From Solimonas fluminis (lineage in GTDB: Bacteria; Pseudomonadota; Gammaproteobacteria; Nevskiales; Nevskiaceae), in the NCBI RefSeq assembly GCF_002930645.1, contig NZ_PSNW01000010.1:62281-126280 (forward strand): DNA of 64,000 nt. The letters run 5' to 3'. Both the position numbers and the translations under genes were made by a program. The notes beneath the pieces are model-generated. The model had not been told where the DNA came from and ran no database searches. It saw nothing but the letters and a program-made list of their open reading frames with translations. Numbering within the stretch: the stretch's first letter is position 1; each line of letters begins with the position of its first letter. This document shows positions 48,322 to 58,045 of this stretch, piece by piece.

Positions 48322-49635
48322 ATGTATCCCTTGTGTCGCCGCGCCCCTGCGCGGTACCGATGGCCGTCGGCGGTCGCCGCGGTCCTGCTGGTGTCGGCTG
48401 TCCTGCCGTCCTGGGCCGAAGCCGACGACGCCGCGCTGGCGCTCGGTGAAGTCGAGCGCCTGGCCGTGTCCGGCCAGCCTATCCTGGTCGGCCTGGAAGC
48501 CCAGGCACGCGCCGCACGGGAAACGGCGGTGGCCGCGCGCCAGCTGCCGGATCCGCAACTCGTGACGGGCATCCAGGACGTTCCCGTCAACACCTCCGAT
48601 GCCTGGTCCCTGCGGCGCGATTCCGACACGCAGATCCAGGCCGGCCTGATGCAGGAGTTTCCGCGGGCGGAAAAGCGCCGCCTGCGGGGCGAGCTATCCG
48701 AACGCGAAGCAGGGCGCCTGCAGGCTGAGCATCATCTGGCCTGGCGCACGGTCCGGCGGGACGCGGCCCTGGCCTGGCTGCAGGTCTGGAAGTACGACCA
48801 GACCCTGCGTTTGACGCGGGATAGCCTGCGGGAAGCCGAGACCCAGATGCAGGCCGTCGAGATCGCGCTGCGGACCGGCAGCGCCACGCAAGCTGAGTTC
48901 CTGACCGCCCGACAGGAAGTGGACCGCATGAAGGATGCTGCCGCCGCCGCCGAACAGAGCATGGCGCACGCCCGCAATGGGCTCTCGCGCTGGATCGGTG
49001 ACGAAGCGTTCCGCCCCGTGGCCGCGGATCTGCCTGAGCTGCCGGCATTGCCGTCCTTGGACGTGGTGCTGGAGCGCGTGCGACAGCACCCGCACCTGGC
49101 CGGTGCCGCGGCGCAAGTCGCCCTGACTCAGACCAGTGCTGACTTGGCTTCCGCCGCCTACAAGCCGGACTGGCGGGTCGAAGTCGGCTACGGATACCGG
49201 CCGGAGTTCTCCGAGATGGCCATGCTGCAGGTCGGCATCGACCTGCCGGTCTTCACCCGCAACCGTCAGGACCGCGCCGTCGCCGCGGCTCATGCTCAGC
49301 AGGAGGCCGCGACCGCGGCGGTCGATGATGCCGCTCGGCAACTGCTCTCGGAAGCGCGTCTTAATCACCAGGATTGGCAACGGCTGATTGCGCGCCTGAA
49401 GGCCTACGACGAGGGCCTGCTGCCGCAGAGCAGTAGTCGCATCACTGCTTCGCTCGCGGGCTGGCGGTCGGGACGCGGGCTGCTGCGCGACGTGATCGAT
49501 GCTCGCCGCGGCGCCCTGGAGCTGCAGATGGCGCGCCTGGACCTGCAGTCCGACCTCGCCATGCACACCATCCAACTCAGCTATCTCGGTGCCTTCGAGG
49601 ACGCCTCGGGTGCTGGAGACCCCAACCATGAATAA
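48322..49635 (+). CDS. cusC: Outer-membrane efflux protein, CusC/CzcC type
   Basis: 437-residue TolC-family protein with signal peptide (ending SWAEA) and two long helical hairpin repeats (VDRMKDAAAAAEQSMAHARN and QQEAATAAVDDAARQLLSEA). Ribosome site GGAGAGAG precedes ATG 48322. Forms the outer-membrane exit of the tripartite pump. Stop overlaps cusB. Confidence 0.85.
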   Translation: MYPLCRRAPARYRWPSAVAAVLLVSAVLPSWAEADDAALALGEVERLAVSGQPILVGLEAQARAARETAVAARQLPDPQLVTGIQDVPVNTSDAWSLRRDSDTQIQAGLMQEFPRAEKRRLRGELSEREAGRLQAEHHLAWRTVRRDAALAWLQVWKYDQTLRLTRDSLREAETQMQAVEIALRTGSATQAEFLTARQEVDRMKDAAAAAEQSMAHARNGLSRWIGDEAFRPVAADLPELPALPSLDVVLERVRQHPHLAGAAAQVALTQTSADLASAAYKPDWRVEVGYGYRPEFSEMAMLQVGIDLPVFTRNRQDRAVAAAHAQQEAATAAVDDAARQLLSEARLNHQDWQRLIARLKAYDEGLLPQSSSRITASLAGWRSGRGLLRDVIDARRGALELQMARLDLQSDLAMHTIQLSYLGAFEDASGAGDPNHE

Positions 49636-51010
49636 GAAGATATTGATCGCTCTGACTCTCGTGCTTGCGGCAGCCGCCGGCTTCGGCTGGTGGTACGCAC
49701 GGGAGGGAGAAGGGCACCGCCACGAGTTGGTGAAGAAGGTGGATGCCCAGGGCCAGGCGTATTGGACCTGTCCGATGCATCCGCAGGTACGCCAGGATCA
49801 TCCGGGCAACTGTCCGATCTGCGGCATGAAGCTGGTGAAGCGGGAGGACCAGCCCACTGCCACGCTTGCCAAGTCCTCTGCCACCGAGCGCCAGGTGCTG
49901 TATTGGTACGACCCCATGAAGCCGGAGGTGCATTTCGACAAGCCCGGCAAGTCGCCCTTCATGGACATGGACCTGCTGCCGAAGTATGCCGAGGAGACGG
50001 CCATGCCAGACGGCGCAGGCGTGACTATCGAGATCGACCCGCGCATGGCCCAGAACCTGGGCATGCGCACCGCGCCGGTCGAGCGTGGCACCTTCTGGCA
50101 GCGTATCGATGCCGTCGGCAGCGTCGCGGTCGACGAGCGTCGTATCGTGTCCGTGGAAGCACGCGCGGCCGGCTGGGTCGAGCACCTGGAGGTCCGGGCG
50201 GTCGGCGATACCGTGCGGCGCGGTCAGGTCGTGGCCGGCGTCTATGCTCCCGACCTGCTGGCGGCGCAGGAGGAACTGGCCCTGGCCCGCAAACTGGGCG
50301 ACCCGACGTTGATCGATGCCGCCAGGACCCGGCTCAAGCTGTTGGGCGTCGGAGGTGGTTCGGGTGGTCCGCAGCGCCAGGTCGGCATCGTGGCGCCGCA
50401 AGGCGGCGTCGTCATTGAGCTGATGGTCCGCGAAGGGGGGCAGGTGACCCCGGGAATGCCCCTGATGAGGCTCGCCGACCTGTCGAGCATCTGGATCTTG
50501 GTCGAGGTCCCCGAGACGCAGGCCGGTTGGGTGGCCGTGGGCAAGCCCGCGGAGGCGCGCCTGAAGAGCCAGCCGGAGCGGGTGTTCGAAGGGACGGTCG
50601 ACTATGTGTATCCGATGCTCGATACCCAGACCCGAACGCTCAAAGTGCGCCTGGTGTTCGACAATCCCGACCTGGCGCTCAAGCCCGGCATGTTCGCCGA
50701 CGTAACCCTCTTCGGCGGAGCGAAGCGCGATGTCGTCATGGTCCCGAGCGAAGCGGTCATCCGTACCGGGGATCGCAGTGTCGTGCTGGTGGCCGAGGCT
50801 GCCGGCCGCTATCGGCCGGTTCACGTCGAGCTGGGCCCCGAGCGGCAAGACCAGACGGTGATCCTGTCGGGACTTTCAGAAGGGCAGCAGGTGGTCGTCT
50901 CCGGCCAGTTCCTGCTGGACTCCGAGGCCAGCCTGCGCGGGGCTTACCAGCGCATGGGCGGTCCGGCCAGCACCGATAAGGCTGCCATGGCTCCGGAGCC
51001 GGCACCGTGA
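49628..51010 (+). CDS. cusB: Periplasmic adaptor, CusB type, with heavy-metal-binding domain
   Basis: 460 residues from ATG 49628 (8-bp overlap with cusC). N-terminal membrane anchor, then a heavy-metal-binding domain [20 protein letters not shown] with Cys48, 62 and 65 near KLVKR; a second metal motif ([24 protein letters not shown]) is characteristic of CusB. The hairpin and beta-barrel domains follow ([18 protein letters not shown]). It collects Cu(I)/Ag(I) and passes it to CusA. Confidence 0.9.
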   Translation: MNKKILIALTLVLAAAAGFGWWYAREGEGHRHELVKKVDAQGQAYWTCPMHPQVRQDHPGNCPICGMKLVKREDQPTATLAKSSATERQVLYWYDPMKPEVHFDKPGKSPFMDMDLLPKYAEETAMPDGAGVTIEIDPRMAQNLGMRTAPVERGTFWQRIDAVGSVAVDERRIVSVEARAAGWVEHLEVRAVGDTVRRGQVVAGVYAPDLLAAQEELALARKLGDPTLIDAARTRLKLLGVGGGSGGPQRQVGIVAPQGGVVIELMVREGGQVTPGMPLMRLADLSSIWILVEVPETQAGWVAVGKPAEARLKSQPERVFEGTVDYVYPMLDTQTRTLKVRLVFDNPDLALKPGMFADVTLFGGAKRDVVMVPSEAVIRTGDRSVVLVAEAAGRYRPVHVELGPERQDQTVILSGLSEGQQVVVSGQFLLDSEASLRGAYQRMGGPASTDKAAMAPEPAP

Positions 51011-54000
51011 TCGCCCGCCTGATCCATTGGTCGGTCCACAACCGATTCCTGGTGCTGCTGGCGACGCTGCTGGTGACTGCCTGGGGACTGTACTCGGCGG
51101 CGCGCACGCCGCTCGACGCGATTCCCGACCTGTCCGACACCCAGGTGATCGTCCGCACCGTCTATCCCGGCCAGGCGCCGCAGGTCGTGGAGGACCAGGT
51201 CACCTATCCGCTGACGACGACCCTGCTATCGGTGCCGCACGCCAAGACGGTCCGCGGCTACTCGCTGTTCGGCGAGTCCTTCGTCTATGTGTTGTTCGAG
51301 GACGGCGTCGATCTCTACTGGGCGCGCTCGCGCGTGCTGGAATACCTGTCCCAGGTCCAGGGCCGCCTGCCGGCAACGGCGCGTGCGGCGCTGGGCCCCG
51401 ACGCGACCGGCGTCGGCTGGATCTACGAGTACGCCCTGGTCGACCGCACCGGCAAGACCGACATCAGCCAGCTGCGCGCGCTGCAGGACTGGTTCCTCAA
51501 GTACGAACTGAAGACCGTACCGAACGTGGCCGAGGTCGCCACGGTCGGCGGCTTCAACCGCCAGTACCAGATCGTGCTCGATCCGGACCGGCTGCGTGCC
51601 TATCGCCTGCCGCTGGAAACGGTCGTCACCGCGGTGCAGGACGCCAACGGCGAATCGGGTGGCTCGGTGCTGGAGCTGGCCGAGACCGAGTACATGGTGC
51701 GTGCCAGGGGCTACCTGAAGTCGCTCGACGACTTCCGCGAGATCCCGGTGGGACTCGGGGACAACGGCACGCCGATCCTGCTGCGCGACGTCGCAACCGT
51801 GCAGTTGGGTCCAGAGACCCGGCGCGGCATCGCCGAACTGGACGGGGAGGGCGAGGTCGTCGGCGGCGTGATCGTGCTGCGCTCCGGCGAGAACGCCCAG
51901 TCGACGATCGTGGCGGTCAAGGAAAAGCTTGAAGTTCTGAAAGCCAGCCTGCCCCAGGGCGTCGAAGTCGTGGAGACCTACGACCGTTCTGCGCTGATCG
52001 ACCGGGCCGTGGAGAACCTGTCTCACAAGCTGCTGGAGGAGTTCCTGGTCGTGGCGCTCGTCTGCGCCCTGTTCCTCTGGCACCTGCGCTCGGCGCTGGT
52101 GGCCATCATCACCCTGCCGATCGGTATCCTGGCGGCATTCATCGTCATGCATGCCCAGGGCATCAACGCCAACATCATGTCGCTGGGCGGCATCGCCATC
52201 GCGGTCGGCGCGATGGTCGATGCAGCGGTGGTCATGATCGAGAACGCCCACAAGAAGCTGGAGCAGTGGCGACATGCGCACGGAGGGCAGGATCCCGCCG
52301 GCGCAGAGCGGTTGAAACTGATGGCGGACGCCGCCGGCGAGGTGGGACCGGCGCTGTTCTTTTCGCTATTGATCATCACCCTGTCCTTCGTACCGGTCTT
52401 CACGCTGGAGGCCCAGGAAGGCCGGCTGTTCGCGCCCCTGGCCTATACCAAGACCTACGCGATGGCCGCCGCAGCCGCGTTGTCGGTCACGCTGATCCCC
52501 GTCCTGATGGTCGCCTTCATCCGCGGGCGGATCGTCGACGAGACTGCCAACCCTCTGAACCGTGCGCTGATCGCCGTGTACCGCCCGGTGATCGACAAGG
52601 TGCTGGCGCATCCCCGTGCGACGCTGGTAATCGCTCTGGTCGCCGCCCTGGCGACGCTGTGGCCGGCCACGCGTCTCGGTAGCGAGTTCATGCCGCCGCT
52701 GGACGAGGGCGACCTGCTGTACATGCCGACGGCGCTGCCGGGGCTGGCAGTCGGCAAGGCTGCCGAGGTGCTGCAGCAGACCGACCGCATCCTGAAGACC
52801 TTTCCCGAGGTGCAGCGGGTGTTCGGCAAGATCGGACGCGCCGAGTCGGCGACCGACCCCGCGCCACTGGAAATGGTGGAGACCACGGTCCGGCTCAAAC
52901 CGCACTCGGAATGGCGGGAGGGCATGACCACCGAGAAGCTGATCGAGGAGATGGATGCAGCGCTGAAGATTCCAGGCATGGGCAATGTCTGGGTCCAGCC
53001 GATCCGCAACCGCATCGACATGCTCGCGACCGGCATCAAGTCGCCGGTGGGCATCAAGATCGCAGGCCCCGATCTGGCGGTGATCGAGCGGGTCGGCGCC
53101 CAGATCGAGACCGTGGTGAAGCAGGTCCCCGGCACCGTCTCGGCCTTCTCCGAGCGGGTTTCGGGTGGGCGCTACATCGAGGTCGTTCCTGACCGCCTCG
53201 CGGCGGCTCGCTACGGCATGAGCATCGCCGATGTGCAGCGCATCGTTTCCCTGGCCATCGGCGGCGAGAACATCGGCGAGACGGTCGAGGGCCTGCAGCG
53301 CTTTCCGATCAACCTGCGCTATCCGCGGGCCCTGCGGGACTCGGTGCAAGATCTGCGCGACTTGCCGCTGGTGACGATGCGCGGCGAGACGATCACCCTG
53401 GGCAGTCTCGCGACCGTGCAGATCACCGACGGTCCGCCGATGATCAAGTCGGAGAACGCCCGCCCGAACGGCTGGATCTACGTCGACATCCGCGGCCGCG
53501 ACCTCGGGGGCTATGTCGCCGAGGCCCGCAAGGCCGTGGCTGAGCAGGTGCAACTGCCGCCCGGCTACTCGGTCGCCTGGTCGGGCCAGTTCGAATATCT
53601 CGAACGGGCCACCAAGCGCCTGCAGGTCGTCGTACCGTTTACGCTGGCAATCATCTTCCTGTTGCTGTACTTGACCTTCCGCAGCGCCGCGTCCGCGGCA
53701 CTGATCATGGCGACCTTGCCCTTCGCCCTGGTCGGCGGATTCTGGCTGATCTACCTGCTGGGCCATCATCTGTCGGTCGCCTCCGGCGTCGGCTTCATTG
53801 CCCTGGCCGGCGTCGCCGCCGAGTTCGGCGTGGTGATGCTGATCTACCTGGACAACGCCATCGGCGAGCGGCAGGAGCGCGGCCAGATGCGCAGCCAGGC
53901 CGACCTGCGCGAAGCCCTGATCGAGGGGGCCGTGCTGCGGGTGCGTCCGAAGGCCATGACCGTCGCGGTCATCATCGCCGGCCTGCTGCCCTTGTTCATC

Positions 54001-54150
54001 GGGGCGGGCACCGGCAGCGAGGTGATGCAGCGCATCGCGGCGCCGATGGTGGGTGGCATGATCACCGCGCCCCTCTTGTCGATGATCGTGCTCCCAGCGG
54101 CATACCTGCTGCTCCGTGGACGTCGGCTACCGAAGGAAGGGAGTCCATGA
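51007..54150 (+). CDS. cusA: RND inner-membrane transporter, CusA type
   Basis: 1047-residue heavy-metal RND pump. The N-terminus has [14 protein letters not shown]; the TM4 region with the proton-relay Asp reads [20 protein letters not shown]; the second half starts near [20 protein letters not shown]. Heavy-metal rather than multidrug type by these motifs. It overlaps cusB (GTGA) and the next small gene. Direct assignment to Cu/Ag rather than Zn/Co/Cd rests on CusB-type metal motifs in its partner. Confidence 0.9.
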   Translation: MIARLIHWSVHNRFLVLLATLLVTAWGLYSAARTPLDAIPDLSDTQVIVRTVYPGQAPQVVEDQVTYPLTTTLLSVPHAKTVRGYSLFGESFVYVLFEDGVDLYWARSRVLEYLSQVQGRLPATARAALGPDATGVGWIYEYALVDRTGKTDISQLRALQDWFLKYELKTVPNVAEVATVGGFNRQYQIVLDPDRLRAYRLPLETVVTAVQDANGESGGSVLELAETEYMVRARGYLKSLDDFREIPVGLGDNGTPILLRDVATVQLGPETRRGIAELDGEGEVVGGVIVLRSGENAQSTIVAVKEKLEVLKASLPQGVEVVETYDRSALIDRAVENLSHKLLEEFLVVALVCALFLWHLRSALVAIITLPIGILAAFIVMHAQGINANIMSLGGIAIAVGAMVDAAVVMIENAHKKLEQWRHAHGGQDPAGAERLKLMADAAGEVGPALFFSLLIITLSFVPVFTLEAQEGRLFAPLAYTKTYAMAAAAALSVTLIPVLMVAFIRGRIVDETANPLNRALIAVYRPVIDKVLAHPRATLVIALVAALATLWPATRLGSEFMPPLDEGDLLYMPTALPGLAVGKAAEVLQQTDRILKTFPEVQRVFGKIGRAESATDPAPLEMVETTVRLKPHSEWREGMTTEKLIEEMDAALKIPGMGNVWVQPIRNRIDMLATGIKSPVGIKIAGPDLAVIERVGAQIETVVKQVPGTVSAFSERVSGGRYIEVVPDRLAAARYGMSIADVQRIVSLAIGGENIGETVEGLQRFPINLRYPRALRDSVQDLRDLPLVTMRGETITLGSLATVQITDGPPMIKSENARPNGWIYVDIRGRDLGGYVAEARKAVAEQVQLPPGYSVAWSGQFEYLERATKRLQVVVPFTLAIIFLLLYLTFRSAASAALIMATLPFALVGGFWLIYLLGHHLSVASGVGFIALAGVAAEFGVVMLIYLDNAIGERQERGQMRSQADLREALIEGAVLRVRPKAMTVAVIIAGLLPLFIGAGTGSEVMQRIAAPMVGGMITAPLLSMIVLPAAYLLLRGRRLPKEGSP

Positions 54151-54596
54151 CAGGCCTTCGCCGGAACGGGACAGCAACCGCCCGGTCCAAATCCTGTAGG
54201 CCGGGCAGGAGTAACCGCGTGCGCCGAGGAGTCTGGGCCGTTCTGATCGTCATGGCGACGCTGCTGCCCTGGCGGGTCGCGCTGGCCTGTGCCCATGACG
54301 CCGCATCCATGCAGCAGCGTTGCTGTTGCACCGACGCCATGGCGCCGTGCCCGCAGGTCAGCAGCGGCGTCGGCAAATGCTGCAAGCAGGTCGTCGCTCT
54401 GCAGGCTCAGGTGAGGGACGCCGAAGCCGACGCGCTTCCGACCTTCTCCGGCGACAAGACGCCCGCTCCGCCACCGTTGTCGCATCTTGCGCCCGACTGG
54501 ATTGGGCATCCACCGCCATTGAAGGCTCCCGGCACGTCTCCGCCGGGCCTTGCTGGAACCCGCACCTACCTGGTTACGGCCCGCCTGCGACTGTAG
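54147..54596 (+). CDS. Cys-rich small protein after cusA (149 aa)
   Basis: ATG 54147 overlaps the cusA stop. A membrane/signal segment ([20 protein letters not shown]) at ~30-49 precedes [14 protein letters not shown] and GKCCKQV, six or more cysteines likely in the periplasm, and a Pro-rich tail. Comparable to the small Cys-rich exported protein at 47888. Family not recognised; metal binding is inference. Confidence 0.55.
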   Translation: MTGLRRNGTATARSKSCRPGRSNRVRRGVWAVLIVMATLLPWRVALACAHDAASMQQRCCCTDAMAPCPQVSSGVGKCCKQVVALQAQVRDAEADALPTFSGDKTPAPPPLSHLAPDWIGHPPPLKAPGTSPPGLAGTRTYLVTARLRL

Positions 54597-54698
54597 GAGC
54601 GGCGAGGGCCCGCGCGCCAGCGGGCCTGGATTCACCTCGACGACAAAGACCGGCATGCCTGACATGCCTTGCATTCCTGTTGCCCGAAGAGGTCATCC

Positions 54699-54989
54699 AT
54701 GAACACTGCAGTCATCCCGATCCGCCGGCTCGTCCTGGGCCTGGTCGCGATCATCAGCCTGGTCCAGGCGGCACAAGCCGCACCGACCTACGGCCCGCGC
54801 AACACCCTTCACGCCAGCGCGGAGGCGACGCCTTGCCCGGCGCCGGCGCCGGCGGTTACGCGGCAACTCTGGGACGGTGCCAACAAGCGCCGTGTCGAGG
54901 TCACCGTCCTGGCGCCCTGCGACATCGCGCCGCAGACCCCACCGACGAACTGGGTCGGCCCTCGGGGCACGATCCCTGTCGCCCCGTAA
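54699..54989 (+). CDS. Small exported protein (96 aa)
   Basis: ATG 54699 with AAGAGG upstream. Signal peptide (LVLGLVAIISLVQAAQA) and a ~70-residue mature part with two cysteines (TPCPAPA, LAPCDIA) that could pair. Next to the repeat protein and the Cus operon; no family recognised. Confidence 0.55.
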   Translation: MNTAVIPIRRLVLGLVAIISLVQAAQAAPTYGPRNTLHASAEATPCPAPAPAVTRQLWDGANKRRVEVTVLAPCDIAPQTPPTNWVGPRGTIPVAP

Positions 54990-55011
54990 GTTTCCTCTCA
55001 AGGAGATCATC

Positions 55012-55392
55012 ATGAACACCCATCTGCTTGCTGCACGCATCACTCGCTCCATGGCCGCCGCTGCGTTGCTGGGGGCGGCTTCTGCCGGTGCCTGGGCACA
55101 TCCGGCACAGGAACCCCCGGCACCCGGAAGCTTCGAGGCCATCATGAGCGTCAAGGACCCGGGCAACTACGGTCTAAAAGCCGCCGGTGATGCCCCGATA
55201 TCACCGCGCAGCGAGGGGCTTCCTGGATCGTTCGAGGCGGTGATGTCCGTCAAGGACCCCGCGCATTGGCGTCCAAAGGCCAGCGTCGAACATGAAAGCT
55301 GCCCGACCCAGTCCGCGTCGCCCGGTTCCTACGAAGCCGTCATGGCGGTGAAGGATCCGGGGCACTTCGGTCCTGCGCCCTGTCGGCGTTAG
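55012..55392 (+). CDS. Exported 33-residue triple-repeat protein (126 aa)
   Basis: ATG 55012 with AAGGAG upstream and a signal peptide ending near AWA (residue 29). The mature protein is three copies of a ~20-residue motif, PGSFEAIMSVKDPGNYG (38-54), PGSFEAVMSVKDPAHWR (71-87) and PGSYEAVMAVKDPGHFG (104-120), spaced exactly 33 residues apart, with Cys97 and Cys124 in the last unit. I do not recognise the repeat. The strong terminator at 55411 follows, so it ends the Cus transcript. Function unknown; metal-linked by context. Confidence 0.72.
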   Translation: MNTHLLAARITRSMAAAALLGAASAGAWAHPAQEPPAPGSFEAIMSVKDPGNYGLKAAGDAPISPRSEGLPGSFEAVMSVKDPAHWRPKASVEHESCPTQSASPGSYEAVMAVKDPGHFGPAPCRR

Positions 55393-55410
55393 GAGGTCAT
55401 GGGCAAACCA

Positions 55411-55440
55411 ACGGGGCGCCACAAGGCGCCCTGTTTTCTT
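55411..55440 (+). terminator. Intrinsic terminator ending the Cus region
   Basis: 10-bp stem ACGGGGCGCC / GGCGCCCTGT (one G-T pair) with an ACAA loop, then TTTTCTT. Confidence 0.82.
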
Positions 55441-55643
55441 CAGGGGTCCGCCGACGTCGCCGAGCCAAGGGTTGCAGTCTGCAGGGAAGCGCAGCGTCAG
55501 GCCCGCAAATCTCACGCTCCACGAATGGATGGCTATCCAGGGTTTTCGGCCATAAGACGCTGAGGCACAAGGCCCTTTCAGCCATGGCATGCCAACTGCC
55601 CCGATATGGCCGACAAACAACCGTGAACGTGGGAGTGACCGCC

Positions 55644-56003
55644 ATGCCCGATGTCGAAGCGCCTTCAATCCAGCTCTGTATCGAGGCCTCCCTCGAATGC
55701 CACCGCCTGTGCGCCGAGGCCGCGTTGCGACCGCAATCGGCCGGCATCCGAATCGGCTCAGACCCTGCCGCGACCTTGCTCAACTGTGCGGAACTCAGCC
55801 TGGTGACCGCGCACTTTCTGATGGCCAGGGCACCTGAGCAGCACGCGGTGGTCCAGGCCTGCGCGACAGTGAGTCGCGCCTCTGCCGAGGCGCTTCAAGA
55901 CCTGACGGGTTTGCAGGACTGCGTGCAGATTTGTCAGGTACTGGCCGAGAGTTGCCTGCAACTACTTCGTCTCCCGGCCCCGCCGAGGAGGGCCGTAGCA
56001 TGA
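55644..56003 (+). CDS. Csp-like four-helix copper-binding protein, divergent (119 aa)
   Basis: ATG 55644 with GGGAG upstream; longer starts at 55584/55623 are possible. CIEASLECHRLCAEAAL and DCVQICQVLAESCLQL place its eight cysteines on helix faces, as in Csp-type copper-storage proteins but sparser than the 19-Cys homologue at 59555. No signal peptide, so cytosolic. Overlaps the next gene (ATGA). Confidence 0.6.
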   Translation: MPDVEAPSIQLCIEASLECHRLCAEAALRPQSAGIRIGSDPAATLLNCAELSLVTAHFLMARAPEQHAVVQACATVSRASAEALQDLTGLQDCVQICQVLAESCLQLLRLPAPPRRAVA

Positions 56004-56200
56004 GCCCCACTTTCGCCGTGCGCTGTGCGCGACTCTTGTGGGTTGCCGCATTCGTAGCGCTGGTCGGCGCCTGGATCACGGATCTGTTCGGTCCGCTGCT
56101 GGGATTGAGCTCTGCTCATCTCTTCGCAGACGCCACGGTCCTCGCGTTGCTATCGCTGGGCATGTTTGCCGACGCGTGGTGGCATCGCCAGGGAACGTAG
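56000..56200 (+). CDS. Small membrane protein (66 aa)
   Basis: ATG 56000 overlaps the previous stop. Two hydrophobic segments (RLLWVAAFVALVGAWI and ATVLALLSLGMFADAWW) with a short polar loop. Unknown family; coupled to the Csp-like gene. Confidence 0.5.
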   Translation: MSPTFAVRCARLLWVAAFVALVGAWITDLFGPLLGLSSAHLFADATVLALLSLGMFADAWWHRQGT

Positions 56201-56278
56201 CTGGACGCACTCCCGGTTCACATTCAAAAGATCGTTTGCCACGACCCGACCGGGTCATTTCACCCACGAAGCACCATC

Positions 56279-56704
56279 ATGAAGAAGTCCAATATTTTCA
56301 CCAGACAGACCATTGCACTCGCGCTTGGCGTGGTCTTTGCGCTCGGCGGCGCGCCCGCGGTTGCGGAACAGCCTTCGATGTTCAAGGCCACTGACCCCGG
56401 CAATGGCTACCAATTGGCCGCAGCCGATGCCACCAAGCCCGCGGGGGCAAAAGGCGGCGGAGGCATGAAGGATATGGGCGGCATGAAGCCGATGGACGGT
56501 ATGTCCATGACTGGCGATGCGGACTATGACTTCGCAACCAATATGCGAAAGCACCACCAGATGGCCGTGGAAATGTCCGAAGCCGAGCTCAAGGAAGGCA
56601 AGCATCCGGAGATGCTGGAGATGGCCAAGAACATCATCGCCGCGCAGAAGAAGGAAATCGCCGAACTGGATCGCTGGCTCGCCGCGCACAAGAAGCCGAA
56701 GTAG
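56279..56704 (+). CDS. DUF305 periplasmic protein
   Basis: 141 residues, signal peptide (IALALGVVFALGGAPAVA). A linker with MFKATDPGNGYQLAAAD and a Gly/Met-rich stretch (MKDMGGMKPMDGMSM) precede a compact DUF305 domain, DYDFATNMRKHHQMAVEMSE with the family HHxM motif, and ELDRWLAAHKKPK. DUF305 proteins sit in copper-resistance clusters; copper handling is likely. Confidence 0.8.
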   Translation: MKKSNIFTRQTIALALGVVFALGGAPAVAEQPSMFKATDPGNGYQLAAADATKPAGAKGGGGMKDMGGMKPMDGMSMTGDADYDFATNMRKHHQMAVEMSEAELKEGKHPEMLEMAKNIIAAQKKEIAELDRWLAAHKKPK

Positions 56705-56733
56705 TCCTGGCGCAGCAGTGAAAGAAGCCCCCG

Positions 56734-56765
56734 CCGGCCCGGATAGCACGACGCTGCCGGGCCGG
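56734..56765 (+). terminator. Hairpin after the DUF305 gene
   Basis: Perfect 9-bp arms CCGGCCCGG / CCGGGCCGG with a 14-nt loop, followed by TCTTA. Weak T-tract, so terminator role is likely but not certain. Confidence 0.5.
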
Positions 56766-56860
56766 TCTTAGCCCCAGGAATGCGCGCGGCGGCTCGCGAT
56801 CGGCGCGTACAAAAAGTGGACTCCACCATGTGCACTGAGAAGGTCCGGAGCCGAAAAACC

Positions 56861-58006
56861 ATGCCAGAGACGTCCCTGAAGCCGATGCCGGCTGGCCAAC
56901 GCCACGGCCGGATACTTCAAAGTCGCTTCCGGCCACATCCCCTGTTGGCGGGCGCACATCTACAAACCATCGCGACCCTGTTGCGGCCCGCACCTAAGCT
57001 GGCCCTTCGACGCGAGCGACTGGAATTGACTGATGGAGATTTCGTGGATCTGGGCTGGAGCGGGGACCATAACGCCAGTGGTCCTTTGGCGGTGCTGGTA
57101 CATGGGCTTGCAGGCGGCTTTGAGTCCAAGTATCTGTTGGGTACCGCCTGCCAACTGATCACGAAAGGTTGGCGCACGGTGATCTTGCAGCTGCGCGGCG
57201 CGGGGCCGGAGCCGAACCGCTTGCACCGCTGCTACAACCAGGGTGATACCGAAGACCTGCGCTATTTCTGGCATCTGTTGCGCAAGCGAGAGCCTGAGGC
57301 GTTCATCGCTTCGCTGGGCTGGTCGCTGGGCGCTAACGTCACCCTCAAGGCACTGGCGGAGGAGGGTCCGTTGGCCCCGATCAATATCGCAGCAGCAGCC
57401 TCGGTGCCCTTCATTATCCGACCGTGTGCAGAGCGCCTGCGCACCGGCTTCTCTCGCGTTTATCAGAAGCGTTTGCTCGACGCGGTGAAAATCGCTTTGC
57501 GGCGCAAGCATCGCCAGGTTCCGCTATCGGCTCTGGTCAATCTGTCCGCCGCACTAGCGGCGCAGGATTTCATCGAGTACGACGAGGCCTGCACGGCGCC
57601 CCTGGCCGGTTACCGCAACGCGGAGGACTACTACGCGAACGCCTCCTGCGGACAATTTCTAAAGGATATTCAGCGCTCGACCCTCGTGGTGCATGCGCTG
57701 GATGATCCCTTCATGACGGCCGATATCGTTCCCAATGTGGAAGCCTTGTCGCCCCAGGTGACACTGGAATTGGCGCACAACGGCGGGCATGTAGGTTTTG
57801 TGAGCGCCGGCACGCTGGGCCGGCCGTACTGCTGGCTCGAACGCAGACTGGCGGAATTTCTGCACGCTGGGTTTGAACGTCAAGCAGCCCCGCAGCCTCG
57901 CGCCCGGGATGTGAAGGGCTGGACGGGAGGCGACTTCAATCGTCTGTGGGCCTGTAGCGAGGATACCCGCGCACCTGAGGCCTCGGTGGGCCTGCGGCTT
58001 CGCTAG
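56861..58006 (+). CDS. YheT-family alpha/beta hydrolase
   Basis: 381 residues from ATG 56861 (GGAG 10 nt upstream); ATG 56828 and further upstream starts are possible. VLVHGLAGGFESKYL, LQLRGAGPEPNR and the nucleophile elbow LGWSLGANVTLKAL are visible, with THVVHALDD-like LVVHALDDPFMTAD and HNGGHVGFV supplying Asp and His. Esterase/hydrolase of unknown substrate. Ends 40 bp before the convergent nuclease-like gene, with a short CCGGGC-ttct-GCCCGG hairpin between. Confidence 0.78.
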   Translation: MPETSLKPMPAGQRHGRILQSRFRPHPLLAGAHLQTIATLLRPAPKLALRRERLELTDGDFVDLGWSGDHNASGPLAVLVHGLAGGFESKYLLGTACQLITKGWRTVILQLRGAGPEPNRLHRCYNQGDTEDLRYFWHLLRKREPEAFIASLGWSLGANVTLKALAEEGPLAPINIAAAASVPFIIRPCAERLRTGFSRVYQKRLLDAVKIALRRKHRQVPLSALVNLSAALAAQDFIEYDEACTAPLAGYRNAEDYYANASCGQFLKDIQRSTLVVHALDDPFMTADIVPNVEALSPQVTLELAHNGGHVGFVSAGTLGRPYCWLERRLAEFLHAGFERQAAPQPRARDVKGWTGGDFNRLWACSEDTRAPEASVGLRLR

Positions 58007-58045
58007 GAAACCCGTCGCGAGCCCGGGCTTCTGCCCGGCCTGCGG

